Below are positions 45,790-56,533 of a stretch of 64,000 nucleotides of DNA, piece after piece (within the stretch, counting starts at the first letter, position 1; each line of letters starts with the position of its first letter). A program made the translations under genes and the position numbers. The notes below the pieces were generated by a model, which ran no database searches, had not been told where the DNA came from, and saw only the letters and a list, made by a program, of their open reading frames with translations. Source of the DNA: Methylobacterium currus (lineage in GTDB: Bacteria; Pseudomonadota; Alphaproteobacteria; Rhizobiales; Beijerinckiaceae). The stretch covers positions 5,871,001 to 5,935,000 of the forward strand of contig NZ_CP028843.1 of the NCBI RefSeq assembly GCF_003058325.1. The letters are read 5' to 3'.

Positions 45790-46245
45790 TCCCGTCCGCC
45801 GCGGCCGCCCGTCGACGACCAGAGCGCCATCGTGAAGGTTCCTCTCGCCGGGACGGCTGGAACAGCCGCGATCCCGCCAAGGCGGTCCTGGCCCACACGA
45901 TCGACACGCGGTGGCAAAATCGCGTCGAGTTCCTGAACGGCCGCCAGGAGGTCGAGGCGTTCCCGACCGCAAGTGGAACCGGGGACGCGATGACCGCTCC
46001 TCAAGGAACTCGGGGCCGTCGTCGGCAACCGCATCGCCCTGCGCGACGCCGGCGAGTATCGCGACGACCGCGGCCAGCAGTTCCGGGCCTAGGGCAACGA
46101 GAACCGGGAATTTGCCGGGGACGGTCTGATGCGCGTCCGCCAGTCCAGTATCAACGAGCAGCCGATCGTGGCTGCGGAGCGCCGCTTCACGGGCCCTCGG
46201 GCCGGCTGCCGGACGATCATCCGGGGCTCAGCCATTTCGGCGTTT
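45790..46245 (+). pseudogene. Decayed DUF1348 (SnoaL/NTF2-fold) gene
   Basis: Reading across frames restores a full DUF1348 protein: RPPVDDQSAIVKV, then DGWNSRDPAKAVLAHTIDTR with WQNRVEFLNGRQEVEAF, then KWNRGRDDR, then KELGAVVGNRIALRDAGEYR and DDRGQQFRA, then TAG, then GNENREFAGDGLMRVRQSSI and NEQPIVAAERRF, and PDDHPGLSHFGV at the end. At least three single-base frameshifts (near 45850, 45965, 45995), another near 46205, and one nonsense codon (TAG at about 46090) separate the pieces. No start or intact stop remains. Clearly a dead gene. Confidence 0.8.
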
Positions 46246-46341
46246 GGTCCCGATGGTCGTTGCAGCGACTTTTGGTTCCGGTCCCGGATTCCCATCAAGG
46301 TTCCGGTGCGGCGTCGACCTTCCGAGATGGGTGAACGCCCC

Positions 46342-46402
46342 CGATGCGTCGGCCTCCAGGTCCGTTGCGGTCATGCCGACGGACCTGGAGGCCGATGCAT
46401 CG
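46342..46402. repeat. Long inverted repeat (24-bp arms, one mismatch, 13-base loop)
   Basis: Left arm 46342-46365, right arm 46379-46402; the arms share the core TCGGCCTCCAGGTCCGT and its complement. Located in non-coding DNA just after the DUF1348 pseudogene. Not followed by a T tract. Confidence 0.85.
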
Positions 46403-47101
46403 AGGCGATCCCGGGCACGTCCGGGATCGAAGACAAGTGCGACCATGTCCGCCGGGTCCCCGACCGGCTCGGGCGCTTCGGAGCCGGGAATCGCGTCCCC
46501 GGGTTCGGTTCATCGGCGCGCCGTCCCTCGAACTGCGCCGGAAGTGCCTTTCCCGGTTCCCGCGCCGCGTTCCTCGCGACCGATATCGCGGTGAAGGCAC
46601 CGCTCGCGCCGACGCTCGCGCATTGTCCGGACTTCATGGTTTGTCTTGCCGGCTGTCCTAAAGGCGGGAGGATCGTGCAGTCTCTGACGTTTGTTGCGAC
46701 GCAGCGAAAGTCCTGCGTAAGATCATTGGTCTGCCTGCTGACAACAATCCTCATTTGCCTCAATTGAGAAAATAAACCTGACGCTCCGGGTCGATCCTGG
46801 GTTGGATTTCATCGTCATCGACGGCAATGATTCGGTGCAGTCAGTTTTACTTTTTCATGTTTCTAATCTAGTTATGCTTTGGCCTAGGTTTTTATGATTT
46901 ACAAGTATTTACATACCGAAATGTCTATTCTTTAAAGTAATAATGGGACATCTTATCCCGATGGCACGTTCGAACACAAACGAACGGCGACCCTTCCCAT
47001 GTCACGACGAGACAACAAACTTCAAACGGCGGTGGGTAAGCCGATTGAAGAAGCAGATTACCCTTGGTAATATGATTCCCGGAAGCAGCGTGGGCGAGGG
47101 G
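46403..47101. other. Non-coding remnant DNA with an AT-rich patch
   Basis: No intact gene seen. The first 350 bases are GC-rich with only shadow frames. From about 46760 to 46940 the sequence is strongly AT-rich (long T and A runs), quite unlike the rest of the window, and ends before the transposase-like gene. Likely foreign DNA or an insertion scar. Confidence 0.5.
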
Positions 47102-47503
47102 ATGTTTATGTTGACGGAGGCGCAGTGGGCGGTGCTCGCACCCTTGCTCGAAGGCTGCAGGCCTCGCGGCAAGACGCAGCCTCACGATCTCAAGCGAACC
47201 ATCGACGCGATACTCTGGCGTCACTGGCACGACACCAACTGGCGCGCCGTTCCGACGCATTACGGCCCATGGTGGATGGCGGCCCAGACCTTCATCCGCT
47301 GGTCGCGCCTCGGCGTCTGGGAGCAGCTTCTCGCCCGCCTCGAGCGGTATTTCCAGGAAACCGGCCTTCCGGTTCCGGGGATCGACCATGACGAATTCGC
47401 CTATGGCGGCGCCCGCAAGAAGGAGCTGCAGGACAGCGAGCTCCAAGTGCGCCAGATCGCCAACATGCTGCTGAGCCTGCAGCAGCGGGCGGCGGTGGCC
47501 TGA
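47102..47503 (+). CDS. Short IS5-type transposase N-terminal domain protein (DUF4096), atypical C-terminus
   Basis: 133 residues. Residues 1-75 follow the DUF4096 pattern of IS5-family transposases: MLTEAQWAVLAPLLEGCRPR, then KTQPHDLKRTIDAILWRH, WRAVPTHYGPWWMAAQTF and IRWSRLGVWEQLL. The catalytic DDE domain is missing; the remaining 50 residues (RYFQETGLPVPGIDHDEFAY and GGARKKELQDSELQVRQIAN) are not the usual continuation. ATG 47102 or 47108 starts the domain; the open frame to 46943 is AT-rich leader. A truncated transposase or a small DNA-binding derivative. Confidence 0.6.
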   Translation: MFMLTEAQWAVLAPLLEGCRPRGKTQPHDLKRTIDAILWRHWHDTNWRAVPTHYGPWWMAAQTFIRWSRLGVWEQLLARLERYFQETGLPVPGIDHDEFAYGGARKKELQDSELQVRQIANMLLSLQQRAAVA

Positions 47504-47806
47504 GGGCGGCGGACTCGGCCGCGGCCGGCCACGGCACCGCGGTGGATCGCGCTCTCACCCTATTCCGCATCGATGCTCGTCCCCGGCAGGCGCCAACTCG
47601 CCCCTTTGGCCTGCGGCGAGACGCCGATAGCGCCCTGGTTGCCCGACCGGGTACGGGTGGGGCGTATCGCGGAGTGAGGCACGGTCGGCGTCTCGCCGAG
47701 CCGCGCCTCCGTGACGAGTGCCAATCTCGGAGCCCCCTGAACTGACGGTCTGGAAGGGGCGCGACCCACTCCCGGTCAAGTGTCCTGAGCCTGCGGGGTC
47801 GCTGCC
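47504..47806. other. Non-coding gap before the racemase gene
   Basis: About 300 bases. Only weak overlapping frames on both strands; none with a ribosome-binding site and a recognisable product. No repeat or terminator with a T tract seen. Confidence 0.4.
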
Positions 47807-48514
47807 ATGCGTCACGGAACGGCGTCGCCTTCCATCGGCATCGTGAGCTGCTCGGCGGAGGGAGCAGCCCTCTGCTATTGTACCATCTGCGCCGAGGGCG
47901 AGGCCGAGTTCGGCCCTCACGGTCACCCCGAAATCATGCTGCACGGCCATTCGCTGGCGGCGCACGTCGCGTGCCTGGACGCAGGGGATTGGGCCGGCGT
48001 CGCTGCGCTCATGCTGTCCTCGGCGGCTAAGCTCGCCGCCGCGGGCGCGACGTTTCTGATCTGCCCGGACAACACGATCCACCAGGCGATGCCATGGGTG
48101 CTGCCCCGTTCGCCGCGACCCTGGCTACACATTGCCGAGGTCGTGGCGGCGGAGGCGGAGCGGCGCGGCTACCGGCGCCTCGGCGTGACTGGGACCCACT
48201 GGCTCGTCGCCGGCGACGTCTACCCGCAGGCCCTGGCGACGCGCGGTCTCGACTATCGCCGGCCGAGCGACGCGGAGCAGGCCGAGGTCGGCCGCCTCAT
48301 CATGGATGAGCTGGTCCGTGGCCGCGTCACGCCGGAGGCGCTGGCCTATTGCCAGGGCGTTGTCGCCCGAATGGCCGCGGCGGGTTGCGATGCCGTCATC
48401 CTCGGCTGCACCGAGTTGCCGTTGCTCCTCAACGACGGGAACTCGCCCCTGCCCATTCTCGATTCGACCCGGCTTCTCGCCCGGGCCGCCCTCAGGCGAG
48501 CGCGCGAGCGGTGA
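47807..48514 (+). CDS. Aspartate/glutamate racemase-family protein
   Basis: 235 residues. Two-domain cofactor-independent racemase fold. Both catalytic Cys are in place: LICPDNTIH (about 85) and ILGCTELPLLL (about 204). The first motif is CPDNT instead of the common CNT, so the pocket may differ. A Cys-rich N-terminal stretch (SCSAEGAALCYCTICAEGEA) is unusual. Convergent with the RND pump gene, 13 bases apart. Substrate unproven; Asp, Glu or a related acid. Confidence 0.8.
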   Translation: MRHGTASPSIGIVSCSAEGAALCYCTICAEGEAEFGPHGHPEIMLHGHSLAAHVACLDAGDWAGVAALMLSSAAKLAAAGATFLICPDNTIHQAMPWVLPRSPRPWLHIAEVVAAEAERRGYRRLGVTGTHWLVAGDVYPQALATRGLDYRRPSDAEQAEVGRLIMDELVRGRVTPEALAYCQGVVARMAAAGCDAVILGCTELPLLLNDGNSPLPILDSTRLLARAALRRARER

Positions 48515-48527
48515 CGGTGTCCGCTTT

Positions 48528-51500
48528 CTACTCCGCCGCCTCGCGCAACTGCGGCGGCTCCTCGTCCTGCTGGGGCTCGTCCTCGTCCTGCGGCCCGTGC
48601 GAGCCGCCGGACAGGAAGGTCGAGAGCTTGTCGAGGTAGATGTAGATCACCGGCGTGGTGAACAGCGTCAGCACCTGGCTCACCGCGAGGCCGCCGACCA
48701 TGGCGTAGCCGAGCGGCTGGCGGATCTCCGAACCGGTGCCGGTGCCGAACATCAGCGGGATGCCGCCGAGCAGAGCCGCCATCGTGGTCATCAGGATCGG
48801 GCGGAAGCGCAGCAGCGCGGCGCGCCGGATCGCCTCCTCGGGGGCGATCCCTTCGTGGCGTTCGGCCACGATTGCGAAGTCGACCAGCATGATGCCGTTC
48901 TTCTTCACGATGCCGATCAGCAGGATGATGCCGATCAGCGCGATCAGGCTGAAATCGTAGCCGAACCACAGGAGCATCGCGAGCGCGCCGACGCCGGCCG
49001 AGGGCAGGGTCGACAGGATGGTCAGCGGGTGGATGTAGCTCTCGTAGAGGATGCCGAGGATCAGGTAGACCACCACCAGGGCGGCGAGGATCAGCAGCGG
49101 CACCGTCGAGAGCGATTGCTGGAACGCCTGCGCGGTGCCCTGGAATCCGGTCGCGAGCGTCGCCGGCACGCCGATCTCCTTGGCGGCGTTGTCGATGGCC
49201 GTCGTCGCCTGGCCGAGCGCGACGTTCGGGGCGAGGTTGAAGCTGATCGTCACCGAGGGGAACTGGCCCTGGTGGCTGATCGAGAGCGGGCGCACCGGCT
49301 CGGTGGTCCAGGTCGCGAAGGCCGCGAGCGGCACCTGGCCCCCGGTCGTCGGCGACTTCACGTAGATGTTGTGCAGGGAATCCGGGTTGCCCTGGAGCGC
49401 CGGCAGGATCTCCATCACCACGTGGTAGCTGTTGAGCTGGGTGAAGTACTGCGCCACCTGGCGCTGGCCGATCGCGTCGTAGAGCGTGTCGTCGATGAGC
49501 TGCGGCGTGATGCCGAAGCGCGAGGCGGCGTCACGGTTGATCGACAGGGTCAGGGTGGTGCCGCTGGTCTGCTGGTCGGTGGCGACGTCGCGCAGCTCCG
49601 GCAGGGTCTTCAGCTTGTCGAGGAGCCGCGGCGACCAGGTGTTGAGCTCGTCGAGGTTCGGGTCCTGCAAGGTATACTCGAACTGGGTGCGCGAGGCGCG
49701 CCCTCCGGTCCGCACGTCCTGCGAGGCCTGGAGGAAGACCTTGACGCCCTCCAACTGGCCGAGCTTCGGCCGCAGCCGGTCGATGATCTGGAACGCGTTC
49801 GCCTCGCGCTCGTCCCGGGGCTTCAGGGTGATGAACATCCGGCCGGAATTGAGCGCCTGGCCGCTGCCGCCGATCGACATCGCCACGCTCGCCACGTCCG
49901 GATCGGACTGGATCACCGCGCCGACGGCCCGCTGGCGGTCCTCCATGGCGGAGAACGAGATGTCCTGCCCGCCCTCGGTGATGCCGACGATGAGGCCGGT
50001 ATCCTGCTGCGGGAAGAAGCCCTTCGGGATGACGACGAACAGGTAGCCGGTGAGCGCCACCGTGCCGAGGAAGGTCAGGAAGGTGACGACGTGGTGGCGC
50101 AAAGCCACGTCGAGGGCCGACTCGTAGGCCCGCAGCATCCCGTCGAAGAAGCGCTCGCTCCAGCGGTAGAGTGTTCCGTGCTGCTCGGCCTTGTGTTCTT
50201 TCAGGAAACGCGAGGCCATCATCGGGGTCAGCGACAGCGACACGAAGGCCGAGACGCCGATCGTCATCGACAGGACGACCGCGAACTCCCGGAAGAGACG
50301 GCCGATGATGCCGCCCATCAGGAGCAGCGGGATCAGCACCGCGATCAGCGACACCGAGATCGACACGATGGTGAAGCCGATCTCGCCGGCGCCCTTGAGC
50401 GCCGCCTCCATCGGCTTCATCCCCTCCTCGACGTAGCGGGCGATGTTCTCCAAGACCACGATCGCGTCGTCGACCACGAAGCCGACCGCGATGGTGAGCG
50501 CCATCAACGACAGGTTGTCGAGGGTGTAGCCGGCCATCCACATCAGCGCGCAGGCGCCGAGCAGCGCCAGCGGCACCGTCACGCTCGGGATGATGGTGGC
50601 CCAGACCGAGCGCAGGAACACGAAGATCACCGCCACCACGAGCGCGATGGTGATGAGCAGCGTGAACTGCACGTCCTCCACCGAGGCGCGGATGGTCTGC
50701 GTGCGGTCGCTCAGCGTCTTCACCGTCACCCCCGCCGGCAGGGAGGCGGTGATGCGCGGCAATTCGGCCTTGATCCGGTCCACCGTGTCGATGACGTTGG
50801 CGCCGGGCTGCTTGAAGATCACCAGGAATACGCCACGCTGGCCGTTGGCCCAGGCCGCCTGCTTGGTGTCCTCCGGCCCTGCCACCGCCTTGCCGATGTC
50901 GCGCACCCGCAACGGCGCGCCGTTGCGATAAGCGATGATGACGTCGTTCCAGTCCTTGGCGAGGGTGAGCTGGTCGTTGGCGTAGACGGTGTAGCTGCGG
51001 GTCGCGCCGTCGAAGCTGCCCTTCGGGCTGTTGACCGTGGTGATCGCGAGCTGGGTGCGCACGTCCTCCAGCGACAGGTCCTTGGCGACGAGCTTCGCCG
51101 GGTCGATCTGCACCCGCACCGCCGGCTTCTGCTGGCCGCCGATCAGCACCTGCCCGACGCCCGAGACCTGGCTGATGCGTTGCGCCAGCTGCACGTCGGC
51201 GGCGTCGTCGACCTCGATCAGCGGCAGGGTGTCCGAGGTGACCGAGAGCAGCAGGATCGGCGAATCGGCCGGATTCACCTTGCGGTAGGTCGGCGGGCTC
51301 GGCAGGGTTTTGGGGAGTTGCCCGCCGGCGGCGTTGATCGCCGCCTGGATGTCGTTCGACGCCGCGTCGATGTTGCGGGTGAGGTCGAACTGCACCGTGA
51401 TCGACGAGATGCCCAGCGCGCTCGTCGAGGTCATCTGGCTGACGCCGGGGATCTGGGCGAACTGGCGCTCCAGCGGCTGGGCCACCGAGGACGCCATCGT

Positions 51501-51707
51501 CTCCGGGCTGCCGCCGGGCAGCTGCGCCGTCACCTGGATTGTCGGGAAGTCGACCTGCGGCAGCGGCGCCACGCCGAGCAGCGGGTAGGCCACGATGCCG
51601 ATGAACAGGATCCCCGCCATGATGAGCGAGGTCGCGACGGGAAAGCGGATGAAATAGCCGGAGATGCCGCTCCGCGCGGCTGTCTCCTGCCCGGATCCGA
51701 CCTGCAT
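48528..51707 (-). CDS. RND efflux transporter, MdtB/MdtC-like inner-membrane pump
   Basis: 1059 residues, the usual length, with 12 predicted membrane helices and two large periplasmic loops. Proton-relay Asp pair in VGFVVDDAIVVLENI, the FREFAVVLSMTIGVSAFVSL segment and the duplicated halves are typical. MdtBC-like features include GISGYFIRFPVATSLIMAGI. Exports hydrophobic compounds together with the adaptor encoded just upstream. ATG 51707 follows the adaptor stop by one base. The C-terminus is acidic (DEDEPQQDEEPPQ). No outer-membrane channel gene is adjacent. Confidence 0.93.
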   Translation of the reverse strand: MQVGSGQETAARSGISGYFIRFPVATSLIMAGILFIGIVAYPLLGVAPLPQVDFPTIQVTAQLPGGSPETMASSVAQPLERQFAQIPGVSQMTSTSALGISSITVQFDLTRNIDAASNDIQAAINAAGGQLPKTLPSPPTYRKVNPADSPILLLSVTSDTLPLIEVDDAADVQLAQRISQVSGVGQVLIGGQQKPAVRVQIDPAKLVAKDLSLEDVRTQLAITTVNSPKGSFDGATRSYTVYANDQLTLAKDWNDVIIAYRNGAPLRVRDIGKAVAGPEDTKQAAWANGQRGVFLVIFKQPGANVIDTVDRIKAELPRITASLPAGVTVKTLSDRTQTIRASVEDVQFTLLITIALVVAVIFVFLRSVWATIIPSVTVPLALLGACALMWMAGYTLDNLSLMALTIAVGFVVDDAIVVLENIARYVEEGMKPMEAALKGAGEIGFTIVSISVSLIAVLIPLLLMGGIIGRLFREFAVVLSMTIGVSAFVSLSLTPMMASRFLKEHKAEQHGTLYRWSERFFDGMLRAYESALDVALRHHVVTFLTFLGTVALTGYLFVVIPKGFFPQQDTGLIVGITEGGQDISFSAMEDRQRAVGAVIQSDPDVASVAMSIGGSGQALNSGRMFITLKPRDEREANAFQIIDRLRPKLGQLEGVKVFLQASQDVRTGGRASRTQFEYTLQDPNLDELNTWSPRLLDKLKTLPELRDVATDQQTSGTTLTLSINRDAASRFGITPQLIDDTLYDAIGQRQVAQYFTQLNSYHVVMEILPALQGNPDSLHNIYVKSPTTGGQVPLAAFATWTTEPVRPLSISHQGQFPSVTISFNLAPNVALGQATTAIDNAAKEIGVPATLATGFQGTAQAFQQSLSTVPLLILAALVVVYLILGILYESYIHPLTILSTLPSAGVGALAMLLWFGYDFSLIALIGIILLIGIVKKNGIMLVDFAIVAERHEGIAPEEAIRRAALLRFRPILMTTMAALLGGIPLMFGTGTGSEIRQPLGYAMVGGLAVSQVLTLFTTPVIYIYLDKLSTFLSGGSHGPQDEDEPQQDEEPPQLREAAE

Positions 51708-51708
51708 G

Positions 51709-52977
51709 TCAGTGTGCCTCGCTCGAGGCCAGGGCGGCGTTGTCCGCGCCATGCGCCTCTTGCGCCGCCGGCTTGGCTTCGGCTGCCGCCGGCTTGGCTT
51801 CGGCTGCCGCCGGCTTGGCTTCGGCTGCCGCCGGCTTGGCCTCGGCGACGAGGGCGCCCTCCTGCACCCGCGACTGGCCGCGCCAGATCACCGTCTGGCC
51901 GGGCGTCAGCCCCTTCGTCACCCGGGTGCGGCCGTCGGTGGAGCGGCCGACGGTGATCGCCTGCATGCGGGCACGTCTCTGGTCGTCGACCACGAAGGCG
52001 TAGAGCCCGTTCGGCCCGTGCTGCACCACGTCGTCCGGCACCGTGACGGCATCGGGGATCGTGCCGGTGCGCATCCTCGTCGAGACCGACAGGCCCGGCC
52101 AGAGGGCGTGGTCCTTGTTGGCGAAGGAGGCTTTCAGCCGCACCGTGCCGGTCGCGGTGTCGACCTGGTTGTTGACGAGATCGAGCCGGCCCTCCGAGAG
52201 CTTGGTCAGCCCGTCGGTGCTCCAGGCCTCGACCGGCACCGTGCCGGCGGCCAGCGCCTTCGTCACCTCGCGCAGCTGCTCCTCGGGCGCGGTGTAGACC
52301 ACGAAGATCGGTTCGACCTGGGTGATGGTGACGATCGCGGTCTGTTGCGCCGCGTTGACGACGTTGCCGACGTCGATCTGGCGGAACCCGGTGACGCCGT
52401 CGATCGGCGCCTGGATCGTCGCGTAGGAGAGCTGCGTCGCCGCGTTGTCGATCGCCGCCTGGTCGGAAGCGACCTGGGCGGTGAGCTGGCTCACCTGGGC
52501 GCCCTGCGTCTCGGTCTGCTGGCGCGAGGCGTAGTCGCCGAGCTTGGTGTAACGTTCGAGGTCGGCCTTGGCGTTCTTGAGGTTCGCCTCGTCCTGGGTC
52601 TTCTTCGCCCTGGCCTGGTCGAGGGCGGCCTGGTACTGGCGCGGATCGACCTGGGCAAGCAGGTCGCCCTTCCTGACCACCTGGCCCTCGCGAAAACCGA
52701 TCTTCAGGATCTCGCCGTCGACCCGGCTGCGCACCTGCACCGTGTTGTAGGCCTGCACCGTGCCGAGGCTGCCGAGCACCACCCCGAACGGGCCCTGCTC
52801 GACCTGCGCGACGGTCACCGGCACCGCGGCCGGGGCCCGCGCGGCGGGCTTCGCGGTCTCGGCGTGCTGGCGGCTCCGCCAGGCATAGGCACCGCCCGCC
52901 CCCGCCAGGATCACGACGGCCAGCAGCCACCCACCGCGCCGGCGCTTCCTTCGTCCAGCGCCCTGTTCTGATCTCAT
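51709..52977 (-). CDS. RND periplasmic adaptor (membrane fusion protein, MdtA-like)
   Basis: 422 residues: basic N-terminus and membrane helix (RKRRRGGWLLAVVILAGAGG), lipoyl/hairpin region (VRSRVDGEILKIGFREGQVV, DPRQYQAALDQARA coiled coil), beta-barrel (APIDGVTGFRQIDVGNVV) and a C-terminal tail made of four AEAKPAA heptads. Links the inner-membrane pump to an outer-membrane channel. Start ATG 52977 gives the normal positively charged N-terminus; the frame is open to 53055. Forms a two-gene operon with the pump. Confidence 0.9.
   Translation of the reverse strand: MRSEQGAGRRKRRRGGWLLAVVILAGAGGAYAWRSRQHAETAKPAARAPAAVPVTVAQVEQGPFGVVLGSLGTVQAYNTVQVRSRVDGEILKIGFREGQVVRKGDLLAQVDPRQYQAALDQARAKKTQDEANLKNAKADLERYTKLGDYASRQQTETQGAQVSQLTAQVASDQAAIDNAATQLSYATIQAPIDGVTGFRQIDVGNVVNAAQQTAIVTITQVEPIFVVYTAPEEQLREVTKALAAGTVPVEAWSTDGLTKLSEGRLDLVNNQVDTATGTVRLKASFANKDHALWPGLSVSTRMRTGTIPDAVTVPDDVVQHGPNGLYAFVVDDQRRARMQAITVGRSTDGRTRVTKGLTPGQTVIWRGQSRVQEGALVAEAKPAAAEAKPAAAEAKPAAAEAKPAAQEAHGADNAALASSEAH
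51764..51847 (-). repeat. Four tandem 21-bp units in the adaptor's C-terminal tail
   Basis: Units at 51764-51784, 51785-51805, 51806-51826 and 51827-51847 (last one diverged). Each encodes the heptapeptide AEAKPAA, so copy number can change without breaking the frame. Confidence 0.9.
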
Positions 52978-53206
52978 CGGTCGCGCGCTTCCACAAGTCC
53001 GGAGCCGGCCCGCGACAATCGTCCGGGCCGCCGAAGCGGTCACGCGGACCAGCATGCTTCAGGCGTATGACATTGGACTGTTTCTGCAGTATGCGAGGTC
53101 CGTGCGTCGTTTCTGCGCGGCGGGCAAGGCCCGCCGCCGCAGAGGCGGAACGGCGCGCTGTTTCCTGGCGCACCGCCGCTTGTCGCCGCGTGCGGCCTTC
53201 GGAGCG

Positions 53207-54181
53207 TCAGGCGCGTGCCATCGCGTCGGCCTTGCCGATCAGCGCCTCGGCCATGCGGATCGACGCGATGTCGATCAGCCGTCCGTCGAGGGAGACGGCG
53301 CCGCGGCCGGCCTTCGCCGCCTCCTCCATCGCCGCGAGGATCCGCCGGGCCTTGGTGACCTCGGCCTCGCTCGGGGTGAAGACCTCGTTGGCGAGCTCGA
53401 TCTGCGAGGGGTGGATCGCCCACTTGCCCTCGAAGCCGAGCGCCGCGCAGCGCCGGGCCGCCGAGCGGTAGCCGTCCGGATCGGAGAAATCGCCGAACGG
53501 CCCGTCGATCGGCCGCAACCCGTAGGCCCGGCAGGCGACCAGCATTCGGTTCTGGGCAAACAGCCAGGGATCCTGCCAGTGGGTCTGGCGGCCGCCGGCC
53601 TCGTCCTTGTCGGTGAGCACCGAGTAATCCGGGTTCACGCCGCCGATCACGGTGGAACGGGCGCGCAGCGAGGCGGCGTAGTCGGCGACGCCGAAGGACA
53701 TCGCCTCCAGGCGCTTCGAGGATTGGGCGATCGCCTCGACATTGGCCATGCCGAGCGCCGTCTCGATCAGCACCTCGAAGCCGATCCGCTTCTCGCGGCG
53801 CTTGGCCTGCTCGATCTGCGTCACCAGCACGTCGATGGCGTAGACGTCCTGAGGTACGCCAACCTTCGGGATCAGGATCATGTCGAGGCGCGGGCAAGCC
53901 TCCACGATGTCGATCACGTCGCGGTACATGTAGTGGGTGTCGAGGCCGTTGATACGGATCATCATCGTCTTCGTCCCCCAATCGATGTCGTTGAGGGCCT
54001 GGACGATGTTCTTGCGCGCCTGCTCCTTGTCGTCGGGCGCGACGGCGTCTTCCAGGTCGAGGAAGATCACGTCGGCGGCGGACTTCGCCGACTTCTCCAT
54101 GAAGGTCGGGTTGGAGCCCGGCACCGCCAGTTCGGAGCGGTGCAGGCGCGGCGTGGCTTGCTGGACGAGGGTGAAGCTCAT
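53207..54181 (-). CDS. mcl: L-malyl-CoA lyase / beta-methylmalyl-CoA lyase (serine cycle)
   Basis: 324 residues. Cleaves malyl-CoA to glyoxylate and acetyl-CoA, the closing step of the serine cycle for C1 assimilation. The protein agrees almost throughout with Methylobacterium MclA as I recall it: MSFTLVQQATPRLHRSELAV, DVIFLDLEDAVAPDDKEQAR, MMIRINGLDTHYMYRD, GFEVLIETALGMANVEAI, SFGVADYAAS, GFEGKWAIHPSQIELANEVF. Mg ligands Glu (IETALG) and Asp (DLEDAV) are intact. GGAGGAAT precedes the ATG at 54181. Here it stands alone, without mtkAB, ppc, sga or hpr beside it. Confidence 0.95.
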   Translation of the reverse strand: MSFTLVQQATPRLHRSELAVPGSNPTFMEKSAKSAADVIFLDLEDAVAPDDKEQARKNIVQALNDIDWGTKTMMIRINGLDTHYMYRDVIDIVEACPRLDMILIPKVGVPQDVYAIDVLVTQIEQAKRREKRIGFEVLIETALGMANVEAIAQSSKRLEAMSFGVADYAASLRARSTVIGGVNPDYSVLTDKDEAGGRQTHWQDPWLFAQNRMLVACRAYGLRPIDGPFGDFSDPDGYRSAARRCAALGFEGKWAIHPSQIELANEVFTPSEAEVTKARRILAAMEEAAKAGRGAVSLDGRLIDIASIRMAEALIGKADAMARA

Positions 54182-54585
54182 CGGGATTCCTCCGTGGCGA
54201 GTGTTCGGTCTTCCTTTGCGGAATACAACGTACCAGAAGGTGGGGGCTCCCCTCGTCCTGCTTACGGCATGGTTATTCGGGGACAATGCTGGTGCGAGTG
54301 CATCTCCTGCCATCCGGGACGTGTCGGGTCATCGGGACGCGACCATCCTGGCGGGACCGGTGTCCAGGCAGTACTTGCAAGCGAACAATACCCGTGTCGC
54401 GCAGCGGCCGGAATGCCCCAATAGGCCAGGGCGATCGGGCCGAGGAAGCCGCAACAGGGTGGAGAATTCTGTCCGGGACGTCCGGTCCGGTTGCGCCTCG
54501 CGGAGCCGAGAGGGGACGCAGTGGGAGAACCGGCGGGTTCGAGGGGCGGACCGACAGGGGCGAGAGGTCGAAGGCGGCCTCGGAC
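54182..54585. other. Non-coding gap between htpG terminator and mcl
   Basis: About 400 bases without a supportable gene. Should contain the mcl promoter on the minus strand; no clear consensus or dyad is seen. Confidence 0.4.
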
Positions 54586-54618
54586 AAAAAAGGGGAGGAG
54601 GCTCGTCGCCCCCTCCCC
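54586..54618 (-). terminator. Rho-independent terminator of htpG
   Basis: On the minus strand: GGGGAGG stem, 13-base loop, CCTCCCC, then six Ts. Begins 21 bases after the htpG stop. Confidence 0.88.
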
Positions 54619-54638
54619 CATGACGGACCGGTTGATCG

Positions 54639-56471
<1,833 letters not shown>

Positions 56472-56533
56472 GTGTTGGCTCTCCGATGGGAACAAATCGT
56501 CGCGGGCGGATATGCGGGGCGCCGGCGTGCTTT

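Noticed and set aside
47560..47769. 69-codon minus-strand frame before the racemase gene
   Set aside because: No ribosome-binding site, no recognised family, overlapping other frames; not enough support for a gene.
48306..51956. 1216-codon plus-strand frame opposite the RND pump
   Set aside because: Shadow of the pump: His/Asp/Arg-rich with no recognisable motif.
53117..53137. 9-bp hairpin between the adaptor gene and mcl as a Rho-independent terminator
   Set aside because: No T tract on either strand after the stem.
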